Shown here piece after piece: positions 16,452 to 24,502 of a stretch of 64,000 nucleotides of DNA (position 1 is its first letter; each line of letters opens with the position of its first letter). The notes beneath the pieces were generated by a model. That model did not search any database. It saw only the letters and a list, made by a program, of their open reading frames with translations, and was not told the DNA's origin. The position numbers and the translations under genes were made by a program. Origin of the DNA: Nitrospira sp. (GTDB lineage Bacteria > Nitrospirota > Nitrospiria > Nitrospirales > Nitrospiraceae); NCBI GenBank assembly GCA_022842445.1, contig JALHPO010000001.1, positions 295,144 through 359,143 on the forward strand. Direction: 5' to 3'.

Positions 16452-17327
16452 TCAAAAGTGCCAGGCCAGTCCGCCTACCACATGGCTGGCCATGTAATTC
16501 CCGGTCAATCCTGCCGTCTGACCTTGCGCTTGATTAAAATCAAACTGGGCATAATTAAATTTGTATTCAGCGAATACCGCCATCTGGCGGTTAACAAAAA
16601 ACTTTATTCCCCCCAGAGCATTGAGCCCCACTCGTGCGTTGTCACTACTGCGTCCGAACTGGTTGGAGGTCTCCGCGAAGAAAATGCCCGGGCCCACGCC
16701 GGCGTATAGCTGAAGGGGGCATCGTGTGTTGTCATCGAGAGACGACCATGAGCCTTGCCCGTCATTCCGCATGTCTCGGGCGTGCTCACTGAATCGGCAG
16801 CCGAGTTTTGTGCGGGCAATCACGTTGAACGCCAAAGTCGTGACGCGTAAATGAGATCCAGGCAATCCCGAGCCGGCTTGGATATGAGGAGTGGAATTGA
16901 ACCCTTCGGCTTCCAGTCCCAGCCAGTTAAGCCGTCCTGGAAGGAAATATCCCATTTTGCCTCCATAGACTACCGAGTCACCCAGGCCCAGACTCCCAAA
17001 CGTCTGACTCTTGAGCGTGCCCGTGCCCTCTACATGATCAAAGTCATGCCCCCACGTCCAGCCACCGAATCCACCCACATAGACTTCTCCTTCACGGTAC
17101 CGCTCCACCACACGTTCTTGGACAACCGTCCGCTCAGTAATTCTGTCCTGTGCAAGGGGTCGGTCAGGTCTCACCCGCTCGTCGGCTGAGGGGTCAATCT
17201 GTTGAGTCCTGTCGAGCACCTTAGGAGAGGGATTTGGAGCATCCGTTTGTGCAAAACACGTTACTCCCCCTGCCAATACCAACCCGATTGTCAGAACATA
17301 CTGCGCGCACTTGTGTGGATAAATCAT
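16452..17327 (-). CDS. Outer-membrane beta-barrel protein (OmpA/porin-like barrel)
   Basis: 291 aa with AAGGAG before ATG 17327. Signal peptide to about FAQ (residue 27), then a charged Pro/Arg linker with VQERVVERYREGEVY. The barrel starts at about residue 81 (YVGGFGGWTWGHDF) with alternating hydrophobic strands (LYAGVGPGIFFAE, MAVFAEYKFNYAQFDF) and ends in the classic C-terminal aromatic (GLAWHF) needed for BAM insertion. This is the pattern of eight-stranded OmpW/OmpA-like barrels. Its upstream region shares a motif with that of the PilZ gene. Confidence 0.8.
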   Translation of the reverse strand: MIYPHKCAQYVLTIGLVLAGGVTCFAQTDAPNPSPKVLDRTQQIDPSADERVRPDRPLAQDRITERTVVQERVVERYREGEVYVGGFGGWTWGHDFDHVEGTGTLKSQTFGSLGLGDSVVYGGKMGYFLPGRLNWLGLEAEGFNSTPHIQAGSGLPGSHLRVTTLAFNVIARTKLGCRFSEHARDMRNDGQGSWSSLDDNTRCPLQLYAGVGPGIFFAETSNQFGRSSDNARVGLNALGGIKFFVNRQMAVFAEYKFNYAQFDFNQAQGQTAGLTGNYMASHVVGGLAWHF

Positions 17328-17989
17328 TCGATACAGCTCCTTGAAATACTGTAAGTGAGTGATCTCTCCCTCACCTCTTGTCCTAGAGGGTGAGTCTGGC
17401 AGACCTTCAAAATGTAAGTAGCTGGATCTATCCCTAGCCTATCTGGAAAATCTGTCCCGAGGGCGGTGGATCTATATTAGGAACGTTAGTATTGCTAGAT
17501 TGTCTATCTCATCTAAGCTTAAGAGTACGCGGGCTGTCATGACCGGGACGAAACACCATCCCGAGTGACTACGAACCGGTTCCAGGGGGGATCAGCAGGC
17601 AGGGTGCACTCTTCTCATAAGCCGCGCGTGCTGCAGTGGGGCTCATTTTGTCGCAACGACCTTCAGGCGCTTGTCACAGCCGCTGGTGAGACCAAGGAGT
17701 CGATTGCGACTCAGGTGCGCAAACAGCGATGACATGAGTGGGAAGATTCCGACCTTCGAGCAGGGCAGCTCAACCCATCGGGTCCTGAGGTTTGTACGCA
17801 TCACAGGGCAGAGGACGCGAAGATCCAACGCGAGTTAGACGGGCCCCTCGCCTTCCAGGCAAAGACTGGAAATGCGCATGGGGTCGCTCTCTGTCTCTGG
17901 TTAGGATCCGATGGCCCCATACCGATACGATTGTCCCTGGGATGAAACACCATGATTGCTGTCTTCTGGCTATTGCAGGTACGGACTGC
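17328..17989. other. 660-bp gap; shared upstream motif at 17495-17517
   Basis: The side near 17328 holds the ribosome site and promoter of the outer-membrane protein. CTAGATTGTCTA (17495-17506) followed by CTAAG (17513-17517) repeats the core of the PilZ upstream palindrome. A minus frame at 17643-17828 contains SLFAHLSRNRLLGL...KRLKVVATK, which may be gene debris. No gene is supported. Confidence 0.4.
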
Positions 17990-20158
17990 TCAATTGTTTA
18001 GGCCATGGAATTTCGATACCTTGGGTCGATTCCAGTGCCGATGTTGAGCGATGGCGGCAATGAAGGATTTGACCCCGTCATTACCCCCTTTATCCAGAAC
18101 GACCCCCGGCGCCCCGCCGACCCCTACGGAGTGGAGGAGGTCCACGCCTTCGCCGCTCGCGGCTAGGGCTTTCCCATGATCATAAGCTTGACGCACGAAA
18201 TGACGCGCGCTCTCCTCACCGAGCAGAGCCGTCACACTCTCTTTGCCTCCCGGCACGTACACCGCGTCATACATAATGGAGTCCGCGGTGGCGAAGCTCT
18301 TGTCCACTTTCACATCGCCTTTTAAAAACTCCCCGAGCCGCATTGCAATGACTTCAGCGATCGCACCTTCTTTTTTCAGGCTGGCCGCCATACGCTTCAC
18401 ATCAGCGGACGTGACACCATCTGCAGCCAGGATTGCGATTTTCCGGCTTTTGATGGAATCTTTCGGGCCTTCTTCCTGACTCAACCCCTTACTCTTGCCC
18501 GCTCGCGCCGCCGCGGCGCCCTTAGGGGCCTGCATCCCGAGCTTGCCGGCGACATTGGCTGCCAGCTCTTGATCAATTTTTGCCAGGTGCTCAAGCATGA
18601 GCTTCTTGATCTTGGCGTCCGAGACTTTCGAGAGTTCAACGGTGAGTGCCTGTCCGATATGTTCCTGTTCGGGCGTCGTCAGGCTATTGAAAAACAGCCC
18701 TGCTTGCGTGTAGTGATCGCTAAATGTCTTACTCCGCTCGCGGGTCTTCACCCCGTTGACCGGCGCAAGATAATGCACATAGCCTTCCTTCTTCGCCGGC
18801 GCTTCCTGTGGTGTTCCATCGAGTGAGTTGGGCGCGTAGTTAGTCTGCCCCGGGCGATTAGCGAAGCGCATCGGGCCGTCCTGCTGAAAATTATTAACCG
18901 GGGACTTGGGTTGATTGATAGGAAGCTGCGAGAAGTTCGGAGTCCTGAACCGGTTTAACTGAGTGTCCGTATAGGAAAATAGTCGGCCCTGCAAGAGGGG
19001 ATCCTCACTCACATCGATCCCCGACACCACATGCCCTGGGTGAAAGGCAATCTGCTCGGTCTCGGCAAAGAAATTGTCCGGATTCCGGTTGAGTGTGAGC
19101 TTCCCCACCCGCTGGAGAGGTATCTGATCCTCCGGCCAGAGCTTCGTCGGGTCGAGGATGTCGAAGCCGAGTTTGTCCACATCCTCTTCCGGTAGGAGCT
19201 GAAGGGCCAGCTCAAATTCAGGATAGGCTTTACTCTCGATCGCCTCCCAGAGATCACGCCGATGAAAGTCAGGGTCTTTCCCCGCCAATTGCTGAGCTTC
19301 ATCCCACACGAGCGAATGCACGCCAAGCAGAGACTTCCAGTGGAACTTCACAAATGTCGACCTCCCTTCAGCATTCACCAACCGGAAGGTGTGGACCCCG
19401 AAACCGTCCATCATGCGGTAGCTGCGCGGAAGGGCTCGATCGGACATGATCCACATGACCATGTGCATAGATTCGGGTGTGAGGGAGATAAAATCCCAGA
19501 AGTTATTGTGAGCTGTCGATGCCTGAGGCATGTCATTATGCGGCTCGGGCTTGAACGCATGAACCAGATCGGGAAACTTCATGGCGTCCTGAATGAAGAA
19601 GACCGGAATGTTATTGCCCACCAGATCCCAGATGCCTTCGGTGGTATAAAACTTTGTGGCGAATCCCCGGGCATCTCGCGCTGTATCCGCGGTGCCCAGA
19701 TTGCCATTCACGAGCGAGAAACGCACAAAGACAGGTGTTTTAATCGAAGGGTCACGAAAAACTGCGGCCTGGCTGTAACGGGTCAACGGTTTGTACACCT
19801 GAAAATACCCGTGCGCGCCTGAGCCTCGCGGGTGCACTACCCGCTCCGGCATCCGTTCGTGATCAAAATGCGTGATCTTTTCCCGCAAATAGAAGTCTTC
19901 TAGTAACGTGGGGCCGCGCGTTCCTCCCTTGAGAGAATTGTCATCGTCAGCCACGCGCATCCCTTGATTTGTCGTAAGATACTCGCCTTGCGCCACCCCG
20001 GGCTCTTTTGCGTCCTGAGGAGCCATATCGGCCTTCTTCTCACCGCCTGCCGACAGAGACGGGGCCGCGAGGGCCGCCACAAGAAGGAGGCTCAGTGGAA
20101 GGCCGGCAAAGCGGATGTCCGGCGATTCACTACGCGTAATACGACCATTCAATAGCAT
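17990..20158 (-). CDS. katE: Large-subunit (HPII/KatE-type) catalase with signal peptide
   Basis: 722 aa, the length of clade II catalases. Distal-site His109 lies in ERVVHPRGSGAHG, with NNIPVFFIQDAMKFPDLVHAFKPEP carrying the family Asn region and GRLFSYTDTQ carrying the proximal heme Tyr. The extra C-terminal domain (KIAILAADGVTSADVKR to the end) is the flavodoxin/DJ-1-like domain of HPII. The N-terminus adds a hydrophobic segment (AGLPLSLLLVAALAAPSLSA) that looks like a Sec signal, pointing to the periplasm, unusual for HPII. It disproportionates hydrogen peroxide. Next upstream on the strand is a hemerythrin gene 43 bp away, so probably one operon. Confidence 0.94.
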   Translation of the reverse strand: MLLNGRITRSESPDIRFAGLPLSLLLVAALAAPSLSAGGEKKADMAPQDAKEPGVAQGEYLTTNQGMRVADDDNSLKGGTRGPTLLEDFYLREKITHFDHERMPERVVHPRGSGAHGYFQVYKPLTRYSQAAVFRDPSIKTPVFVRFSLVNGNLGTADTARDARGFATKFYTTEGIWDLVGNNIPVFFIQDAMKFPDLVHAFKPEPHNDMPQASTAHNNFWDFISLTPESMHMVMWIMSDRALPRSYRMMDGFGVHTFRLVNAEGRSTFVKFHWKSLLGVHSLVWDEAQQLAGKDPDFHRRDLWEAIESKAYPEFELALQLLPEEDVDKLGFDILDPTKLWPEDQIPLQRVGKLTLNRNPDNFFAETEQIAFHPGHVVSGIDVSEDPLLQGRLFSYTDTQLNRFRTPNFSQLPINQPKSPVNNFQQDGPMRFANRPGQTNYAPNSLDGTPQEAPAKKEGYVHYLAPVNGVKTRERSKTFSDHYTQAGLFFNSLTTPEQEHIGQALTVELSKVSDAKIKKLMLEHLAKIDQELAANVAGKLGMQAPKGAAAARAGKSKGLSQEEGPKDSIKSRKIAILAADGVTSADVKRMAASLKKEGAIAEVIAMRLGEFLKGDVKVDKSFATADSIMYDAVYVPGGKESVTALLGEESARHFVRQAYDHGKALAASGEGVDLLHSVGVGGAPGVVLDKGGNDGVKSFIAAIAQHRHWNRPKVSKFHGLNN

Positions 20159-20200
20159 GGTTTCCCTCGTTTCTTGTGGCAGAGATGAACTTTTGTCGAA

Positions 20201-20644
20201 TCAGGCAGCCATGAGTTGCTCTTTTCGCTCCATAACCTCCGCATGGAGCTCCTCCCAATCGATTTCAGCCTTCTGGGCCTGAGGAAACATCTCCCCTTCT
20301 TCTTCCTTCACGTGATGTTTCACCAGCTCGCCCAGTACGGTGAATTTGGCTTTAAACGTGTCATCGTTTGGCTTGAGTTTTTTCAATTCAGCAATAAGCA
20401 CATGTACGAGATGGTGCTCTTCATTGGCTTCATTCATGAGCTCGTCGTCATCGATGCCTTCTCGGATCGCGGGATAGATGAGCTCTTCTTCTAAACCGGC
20501 ATGAATCTCTAACTCCTGAATTACCGCCTGGGCAATGTCTTGTTGCTTTCGTGCAGACGCCTCTCTGTATTCAGCAAACAGAGCGTTCACTTTCTTGTGG
20601 TCGGCTTTCAGCATTGTGAGAACGGGATTGGACATAGTTGGCAT
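20201..20644 (-). CDS. Hemerythrin HHE-domain protein
   Basis: 147 aa from ATG 20644 (AGGAGG 7 nt upstream; the frame is open further but without a ribosome site). The four-helix hemerythrin ligands are visible: LKADHKKVNALFAEY, EIHAGLEEELIYPAI, EEHHLVHVLIAELKK and VKHHVKEEEGEMFP, supplying the His/Glu set for a di-iron site. Such proteins bind oxygen or react with peroxide and NO. Cytoplasmic. It is 43 bp upstream of the catalase gene and likely co-transcribed. Confidence 0.9.
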   Translation of the reverse strand: MPTMSNPVLTMLKADHKKVNALFAEYREASARKQQDIAQAVIQELEIHAGLEEELIYPAIREGIDDDELMNEANEEHHLVHVLIAELKKLKPNDDTFKAKFTVLGELVKHHVKEEEGEMFPQAQKAEIDWEELHAEVMERKEQLMAA

Positions 20645-21085
20645 GAGATCCTCCTGTGGAAAATGTATTAGGAAATGGACGCACACTCTGTCAGGCCCAG
20701 CAGGCAAACGTAACTGGTATGTCTCCTAGGTCGCCACGCTGATGGAATTGTTGTTACCCGCGGCGACACTCCTTGGCCAAGTGATGGCTATTCAATTGCT
20801 CAGCGACTTTCGCATAAATTATCTCACTCCAAAAATGCACGCACCTGGGGAGCCCCCTATGCTCATGGGCGGTGCGATTCCAGATAATTAAGAATTAGTC
20901 ACTTAAAACCGGACTGACGCAGGGAGAGAACATGCGAAGGGGGGTTTGACCAGGCAAGGCTACCGAAGAAGTAACGGGCTGCGAAACCGGCGGACGACGC
21001 CCTCTACAATCATACGAAACTCACCGGGAGGACGGAGGCGGTAGTACGGGGAGAGCAGCGCTGCATTCAACCCATCAAGGCCTAA
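20645..21085. other. Upstream region of the hemerythrin/catalase operon
   Basis: Non-coding; should contain the operon promoter near 20650-20900. No clear operator can be named. Confidence 0.4.
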
Positions 21086-21273
21086 CCCGCATTATTCATG
21101 AACACTTCTGCTGCAATCGCCGATCCGCTGTTCCGACAAGCCGGCGGCCGGCGGGCTCGCCCCTCGGACCCTCGACGTACTGCACGAGTACGCCTCAGGT
21201 CCTCCGGGCTCCGCGCGCCGGTCTCACGACGCGGCTTGGCGATTTCGCGACGAACTGTCATGAATAATGCGGG
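21086..21273. mobile_element. MITE, 188 bp, with 16-bp perfect inverted ends and CTAA target duplication
   Basis: CCCGCATTATTCATGA at 21086-21101 is exactly inverted at 21258-21273, and CTAA flanks both ends (21082-21085 and 21274-21277) as a 4-bp target duplication. The interior is GC-rich and itself nearly palindromic, including a GTACT...AGTAC hairpin at the centre, and has no gene. This is a non-autonomous transposon that would need a transposase in trans; a 4-bp duplication fits families such as IS1380, but that assignment is a guess. Confidence 0.85.
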
Positions 21274-21362
21274 CTAAGAACCTCTCCTAATTCCAGCGGG
21301 ATCGAATAGTCAGCGAGGCTCGAAACGCGTCGGAGCTGTAGTACTGCACCCACATGCCAGCA

Positions 21363-21370
21363 GTGGCACC
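21363..21370 (+). repeat. GTGGCACC arm-like octamer at right end of element 2
   Basis: It sits in a stretch (21350-21418) resembling 11626-11692, the right end of element 1, and about 100 bp before the right att core. Confidence 0.4.
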
Positions 21371-21468
21371 CGTCTCTGGAACTGCCCGATATGCCATGAC
21401 CATACGTGTCACTTGTTGAATCGTCTTTTCGTAACAAGCTGTCGTTTCTGTTCATTGTGGCGACGTTA

Positions 21469-21512
21469 TGAAAAGGCTGGTGTCGACAGTTCGATTCTGT
21501 CCCTCGGCACCA
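21469..21512 (+). repeat. attR: right boundary of the composite island
   Basis: 44 bp identical to 4960-5003 of tRNA-Phe; homology stops at both ends. Beyond it the conserved-looking secretion cluster begins on the minus strand. Confidence 0.9.
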
Positions 21513-21657
21513 CTCTCTCATCTTCTCGGAGTTGAGGATGAAGATTTCAATCTCATCGTGTCATCCCGCAATCGACTTTTCCGTTTGTGAATGTAGCGGT
21601 TCAGACGGCGGCTGAATCCGTATCCGGCGGAAGGCAGAGCGAGCAATCTCCTGCTAG

Positions 21658-22314
21658 TCAGGTTCCCGAAGACGACGCGCCTTCTTTTCTGAGCGTGAGA
21701 ATAGTCTCTAGCCTGGAGGCAGATTCCGTGATCTTCACTGCTGTTGGTTCAATCGACACCACCACAAATCTTCCATCCAGCATGTCCCCCTGGCGAAGGA
21801 TATGGATCTCCCGTCCTTTCCCCAAGAACGCCTTCTGTTCCCCATTCTGATTGACATAGCCGAGATAGCGGTACTGAGCCATCTGTTCCCGGAGTTGCTG
21901 CTGCCGTAGCATGTCCTGCTGCTGAGCGAGTTCTTCCGGTGAGGGAGGCGGCGGTGTTGCGGGAACTGGCGGTGCGATGGCCGATGCGGCGGCGAGGGCC
22001 TGTTGCTTTTTCAGTGCAGCGGCCTTTGCTTGGAAGCTCGGCGGTCGTGTTATGACCGTGGCTGCAAAGATATTTTTCCTGGGCGCGCCAGGGAGTTCAC
22101 GGGCCTGGGTCTGCAGTGAATGCACTTTCCACACGTCAACGAGGTCGGTCGGCCTCGCGGCCGGAGCCGGTTGCCCGGACTTGTATTTCAATGGCACTTC
22201 TGGCGGCATAGGTACCGCGATGACGTTGACGTACAATACGACCAGCCAGACCGCAATGAGACCGCCGAGTCCCACCCATTTCATCCAGGGAGTTGGGCGA
22301 TTGACACCAATCAT
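21658..22314 (-). CDS. PilP/GspC-like periplasmic inner-membrane protein
   Basis: 218 aa. One N-terminal membrane anchor (VGLGGLIAVWLVVLYVNVIA, about residues 13-32), a Pro/Gln-rich linker (about 100-145), then a small beta domain (YRYLGYVNQNGEQKAFLGKGREI...LDGRFVVVSIEPTAVKI) like the HR domain of GspC/PilP, which contacts the secretin. The start ATG overlaps the previous stop as ATGA. It is the last gene of the secretion cluster, ending about 145 bp from the island's attR. Confidence 0.7.
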   Translation of the reverse strand: MIGVNRPTPWMKWVGLGGLIAVWLVVLYVNVIAVPMPPEVPLKYKSGQPAPAARPTDLVDVWKVHSLQTQARELPGAPRKNIFAATVITRPPSFQAKAAALKKQQALAAASAIAPPVPATPPPPSPEELAQQQDMLRQQQLREQMAQYRYLGYVNQNGEQKAFLGKGREIHILRQGDMLDGRFVVVSIEPTAVKITESASRLETILTLRKEGASSSGT

Positions 22315-22892
22315 ACTGCCTCGCGTCGTAAATAGGTCGCGACCTTAATGTTCACACCGACCCGGGCTGCGGCCGCATCTCGTTTCTGTTCACTCGCGAC
22401 ATCCAGGCTTTCGATGACGAGGTAGGACTCGGCGGTTTCCAGTCGAGACAGAAACCGATAGATCGCTGCATAGTCTCCCGTGGCTTTGAAGGTAATGGTC
22501 GCCTTTGCCGGTTGAGTGCCCTCAGGCTTATCGATGTCATAGCTCATTCCAGGGATCCTCACCTGTTCGCGCTTGGCCAATTCCGACAGGGCAAGCGCCA
22601 GCGACGTGAATTCCTCCTGGGTCGGCAGGGCCTGCCGCACAGTGTCCAACTGCCGCTGAGCGGCTTGCGCCCGAATCTGCTTGACTTTCGTCCTCTGTAA
22701 ATCAGCCTGGACTTGCTTGGCAGTCTGATAGACCTGCTCGACGACGCGCAACTGTTCTTCAGCCGGTTTCAAGCCATAGACATAGCTCAACGCCACACCC
22801 ACCACGGACAAGCCGGTCAGCACCGCCAGCGGCAGAAGCCTCTGTACCGCAGCCTTAGGGACATGGCCGATCGTCAGGTTAGGAAACGGCAT
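22311..22892 (-). CDS. PilO/GspM-like inner-membrane assembly protein
   Basis: 193 aa from ATG 22892 (AAAAGGG upstream; a TTG at 22913 is the alternative). A single helix near the N-terminus (LLPLAVLTGLSVVGVALSYVYG), a coiled coil (EQLRVVEQVYQTAKQVQADL), then a ferredoxin-like domain (MSYDIDKPEGT...ATITFKATGDYAAIYRFLSRLE), the PilO pattern. PilO pairs with PilN in the alignment complex between cytoplasmic PilM and outer-membrane secretin. It overlaps the PilN-like gene by 14 bp. Confidence 0.78.
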   Translation of the reverse strand: MPFPNLTIGHVPKAAVQRLLPLAVLTGLSVVGVALSYVYGLKPAEEQLRVVEQVYQTAKQVQADLQRTKVKQIRAQAAQRQLDTVRQALPTQEEFTSLALALSELAKREQVRIPGMSYDIDKPEGTQPAKATITFKATGDYAAIYRFLSRLETAESYLVIESLDVASEQKRDAAAARVGVNIKVATYLRREAV

Positions 22893-23538
22893 TTCTGCGA
22901 CCCTTTTCTCCAATCCCGCGATACTGTACGGTCACGGAGAATTCCACACCCGTAGCCTCACGTTCCCCTCCTCCCTCAGTCTGCTGCGCATCAATGAGTT
23001 GGTGATGATGGAGGACCGGCTGCTGAAAGGCTTGGCGCGCTTGCAACGTCGTCATGAGCACCTGCAACGTCGTCATGCCTGTCGCGTGGCCGTCGATCGT
23101 GATGGTAGAGGCTTTCACATCCCGGTGAATTTTGTGAACAGAGATGCCGGCCGGCAGCGCCTCTTCCAGATCAGCCAACAACTGTGTCCACGAGAAGCCG
23201 CGCTTCTCCGCCAGCTGATTGACAAAACGCACCTCCTGCTGGATCGCCGCCATCCGTGAGGCCGAGAGAGTCAGCTGATCCCGTTCGAGTTGCGCCGTGA
23301 GCTGCTGATTGAGCGTGTGAGTTCTCTCAGCAGCTACGGCATAGCGGGTCGTCTCCTCTTCGAGGGTGCGCTTCTGCGAGCACATCCAGCCGGCAAGCAG
23401 ACCCGCGCAAATCAGGAGACCCGACAACCCCCATTGGACCCCACGCATCACACGAATTGTGTTTGGCGCAACAGAGAGCGGGATCGGCGGGATGCCCGAC
23501 CGCACCGGTGAACGTAGCCTAACCGTGGAAAAATTCAT
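22879..23538 (-). CDS. PilN/GspL-C-like inner-membrane assembly protein
   Basis: 219 aa from ATG 23538, preceded by a GAGGAT ribosome site and 7 bp after the PilM-like stop; the longer open frame upstream overlaps that gene and is not credible. A short cytoplasmic N-terminus (MNFSTVRLR...IPPIPLS) that could bind PilM, one membrane helix (WGLSGLLICAGLLAGWMC), a coiled coil and a periplasmic ferredoxin-like fold with ISVHKIHRDVKASTITIDGHATG. Typical of PilN. Confidence 0.78.
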   Translation of the reverse strand: MNFSTVRLRSPVRSGIPPIPLSVAPNTIRVMRGVQWGLSGLLICAGLLAGWMCSQKRTLEEETTRYAVAAERTHTLNQQLTAQLERDQLTLSASRMAAIQQEVRFVNQLAEKRGFSWTQLLADLEEALPAGISVHKIHRDVKASTITIDGHATGMTTLQVLMTTLQARQAFQQPVLHHHQLIDAQQTEGGGEREATGVEFSVTVQYRGIGEKGRRNAVS

Positions 23539-23545
23539 GGGATCC

Positions 23546-24496
23546 TCATGACGCCAGCACGCAGGCGAGCGCACCGAAGGAAAAGTGGTCGGGAACAGCG
23601 ACCGTATTTTCAATCGGTGCTGTCGTCCAATTGGCCCGCAGGACCGGCACGGCCCATAAGGGCTGTTCGGACACCGTCCAGACCTCCGGCTGATCGTGCG
23701 CTGCAGCGGAAGCTCCTTCTTCGACGAGATAGAGCGGCGTCGTGCGGGCCGTGCCACGATCCTGATACGGATCATCTTGCGTGAAATACCGCAACGTCTG
23801 GAGCAGTTCCATCTTCACTTCGACGCGTATACGCCTGGTGGGTTTCACTCGAAGCCCAACTGGACGGCCCTGACAAAAAGCGATCACGATCAACGCCTCG
23901 GCGGTCCGATGCGCGACATAGACTTCGGCTGATGTGGGAAAAGCCGACTGCGCAAGATTCAGAAGATGGAAAGTGGAAAACCCCATCGACACTGGAATGA
24001 GATTGGCGGCCTCACAGACCTGATGATACTGATCGAGGATGCTTTTCCGAATGGCCACCACCAAGACAGAGACCCCAGTCGAGTGCGGATCGGTGGCTGG
24101 AAACGTATGCCAGCGAAGCATGAGATCAGGAGCCGTGAGATGTTCGTCTTGGCGCAGACGCCAGCGAAGCAGGGATTCTTGTTCGGCATGCACATGTGGA
24201 AACGTCTCAAAGTGACAGAGCGCCGGGATGCCGCAGGCCATAGGGAGATCGACGGCCACCGCTCGATTGCGCACCCCATGGAGAAGCGCACTCAGTTCTT
24301 TGGCCACAGCGGCCGGATCGGCCATATTCGGTGCGGCGGCCGACGGAGCCAGGAGCCCGGCGGGCAACGATCGGCCGGCCAGGCGCGTGACGATCGGCAC
24401 TCGGCGCCAGCGTCGGCGCACCTCAACTAGTTCCAGCGCCTGGGCACAGAAGCTGATCCCAAGTCTGGGTCGATGGATGGGAAAGAAGGAGAACAT
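23546..24496 (-). CDS. PilM/GspL-like actin-fold protein
   Basis: 316 aa, with GGGGTGAG before ATG 24496, 6 bp past the ATPase stop. It starts FPIHRPRLGISFCAQALELVEV, matching the first strands of the PilM actin-like fold, and has LRWRLRQDE and a VSVLVVAIRKSILDQY segment typical of the GspL/PilM cytoplasmic domain. It is divergent and lacks an obvious intact nucleotide site. In type IV pili PilM links the ATPases with PilN; gene order PilM-N-O-P is preserved here. Confidence 0.72.
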   Translation of the reverse strand: MFSFFPIHRPRLGISFCAQALELVEVRRRWRRVPIVTRLAGRSLPAGLLAPSAAAPNMADPAAVAKELSALLHGVRNRAVAVDLPMACGIPALCHFETFPHVHAEQESLLRWRLRQDEHLTAPDLMLRWHTFPATDPHSTGVSVLVVAIRKSILDQYHQVCEAANLIPVSMGFSTFHLLNLAQSAFPTSAEVYVAHRTAEALIVIAFCQGRPVGLRVKPTRRIRVEVKMELLQTLRYFTQDDPYQDRGTARTTPLYLVEEGASAAAHDQPEVWTVSEQPLWAVPVLRANWTTAPIENTVAVPDHFSFGALACVLAS

Positions 24497-24502
24497 CGGG
24501 TC

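Larger units (their letters stand above)
4960..21512. mobile_element. Composite genomic island integrated at tRNA-Phe (two tandem elements)
   Basis: Three direct copies of the tRNA-Phe 3' end (4960-5003, 11742-11785, 21469-21512) delimit two adjacent elements of about 6.8 and 9.7 kb. Each has integrase sequence immediately inside its left core, pointing toward the tRNA. The right ends of the two elements (about 11626-11692 and 21350-21418) also resemble each other by eye. Gene density is lower and small orphan genes more frequent than outside. Cargo: HigBA, PAS, murein endopeptidase and PilZ in element 1; antioxidant and envelope genes in element 2. Both integrases are damaged, so present mobility is doubtful without a helper. 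Confidence 0.85.

Noticed and set aside
21258..21521. Minus-strand frame across the right att site
   Set aside because: It reads the antisense of the tRNA fragment (CRGTESNCRHQPF) and the MITE end; no ribosome site or family.
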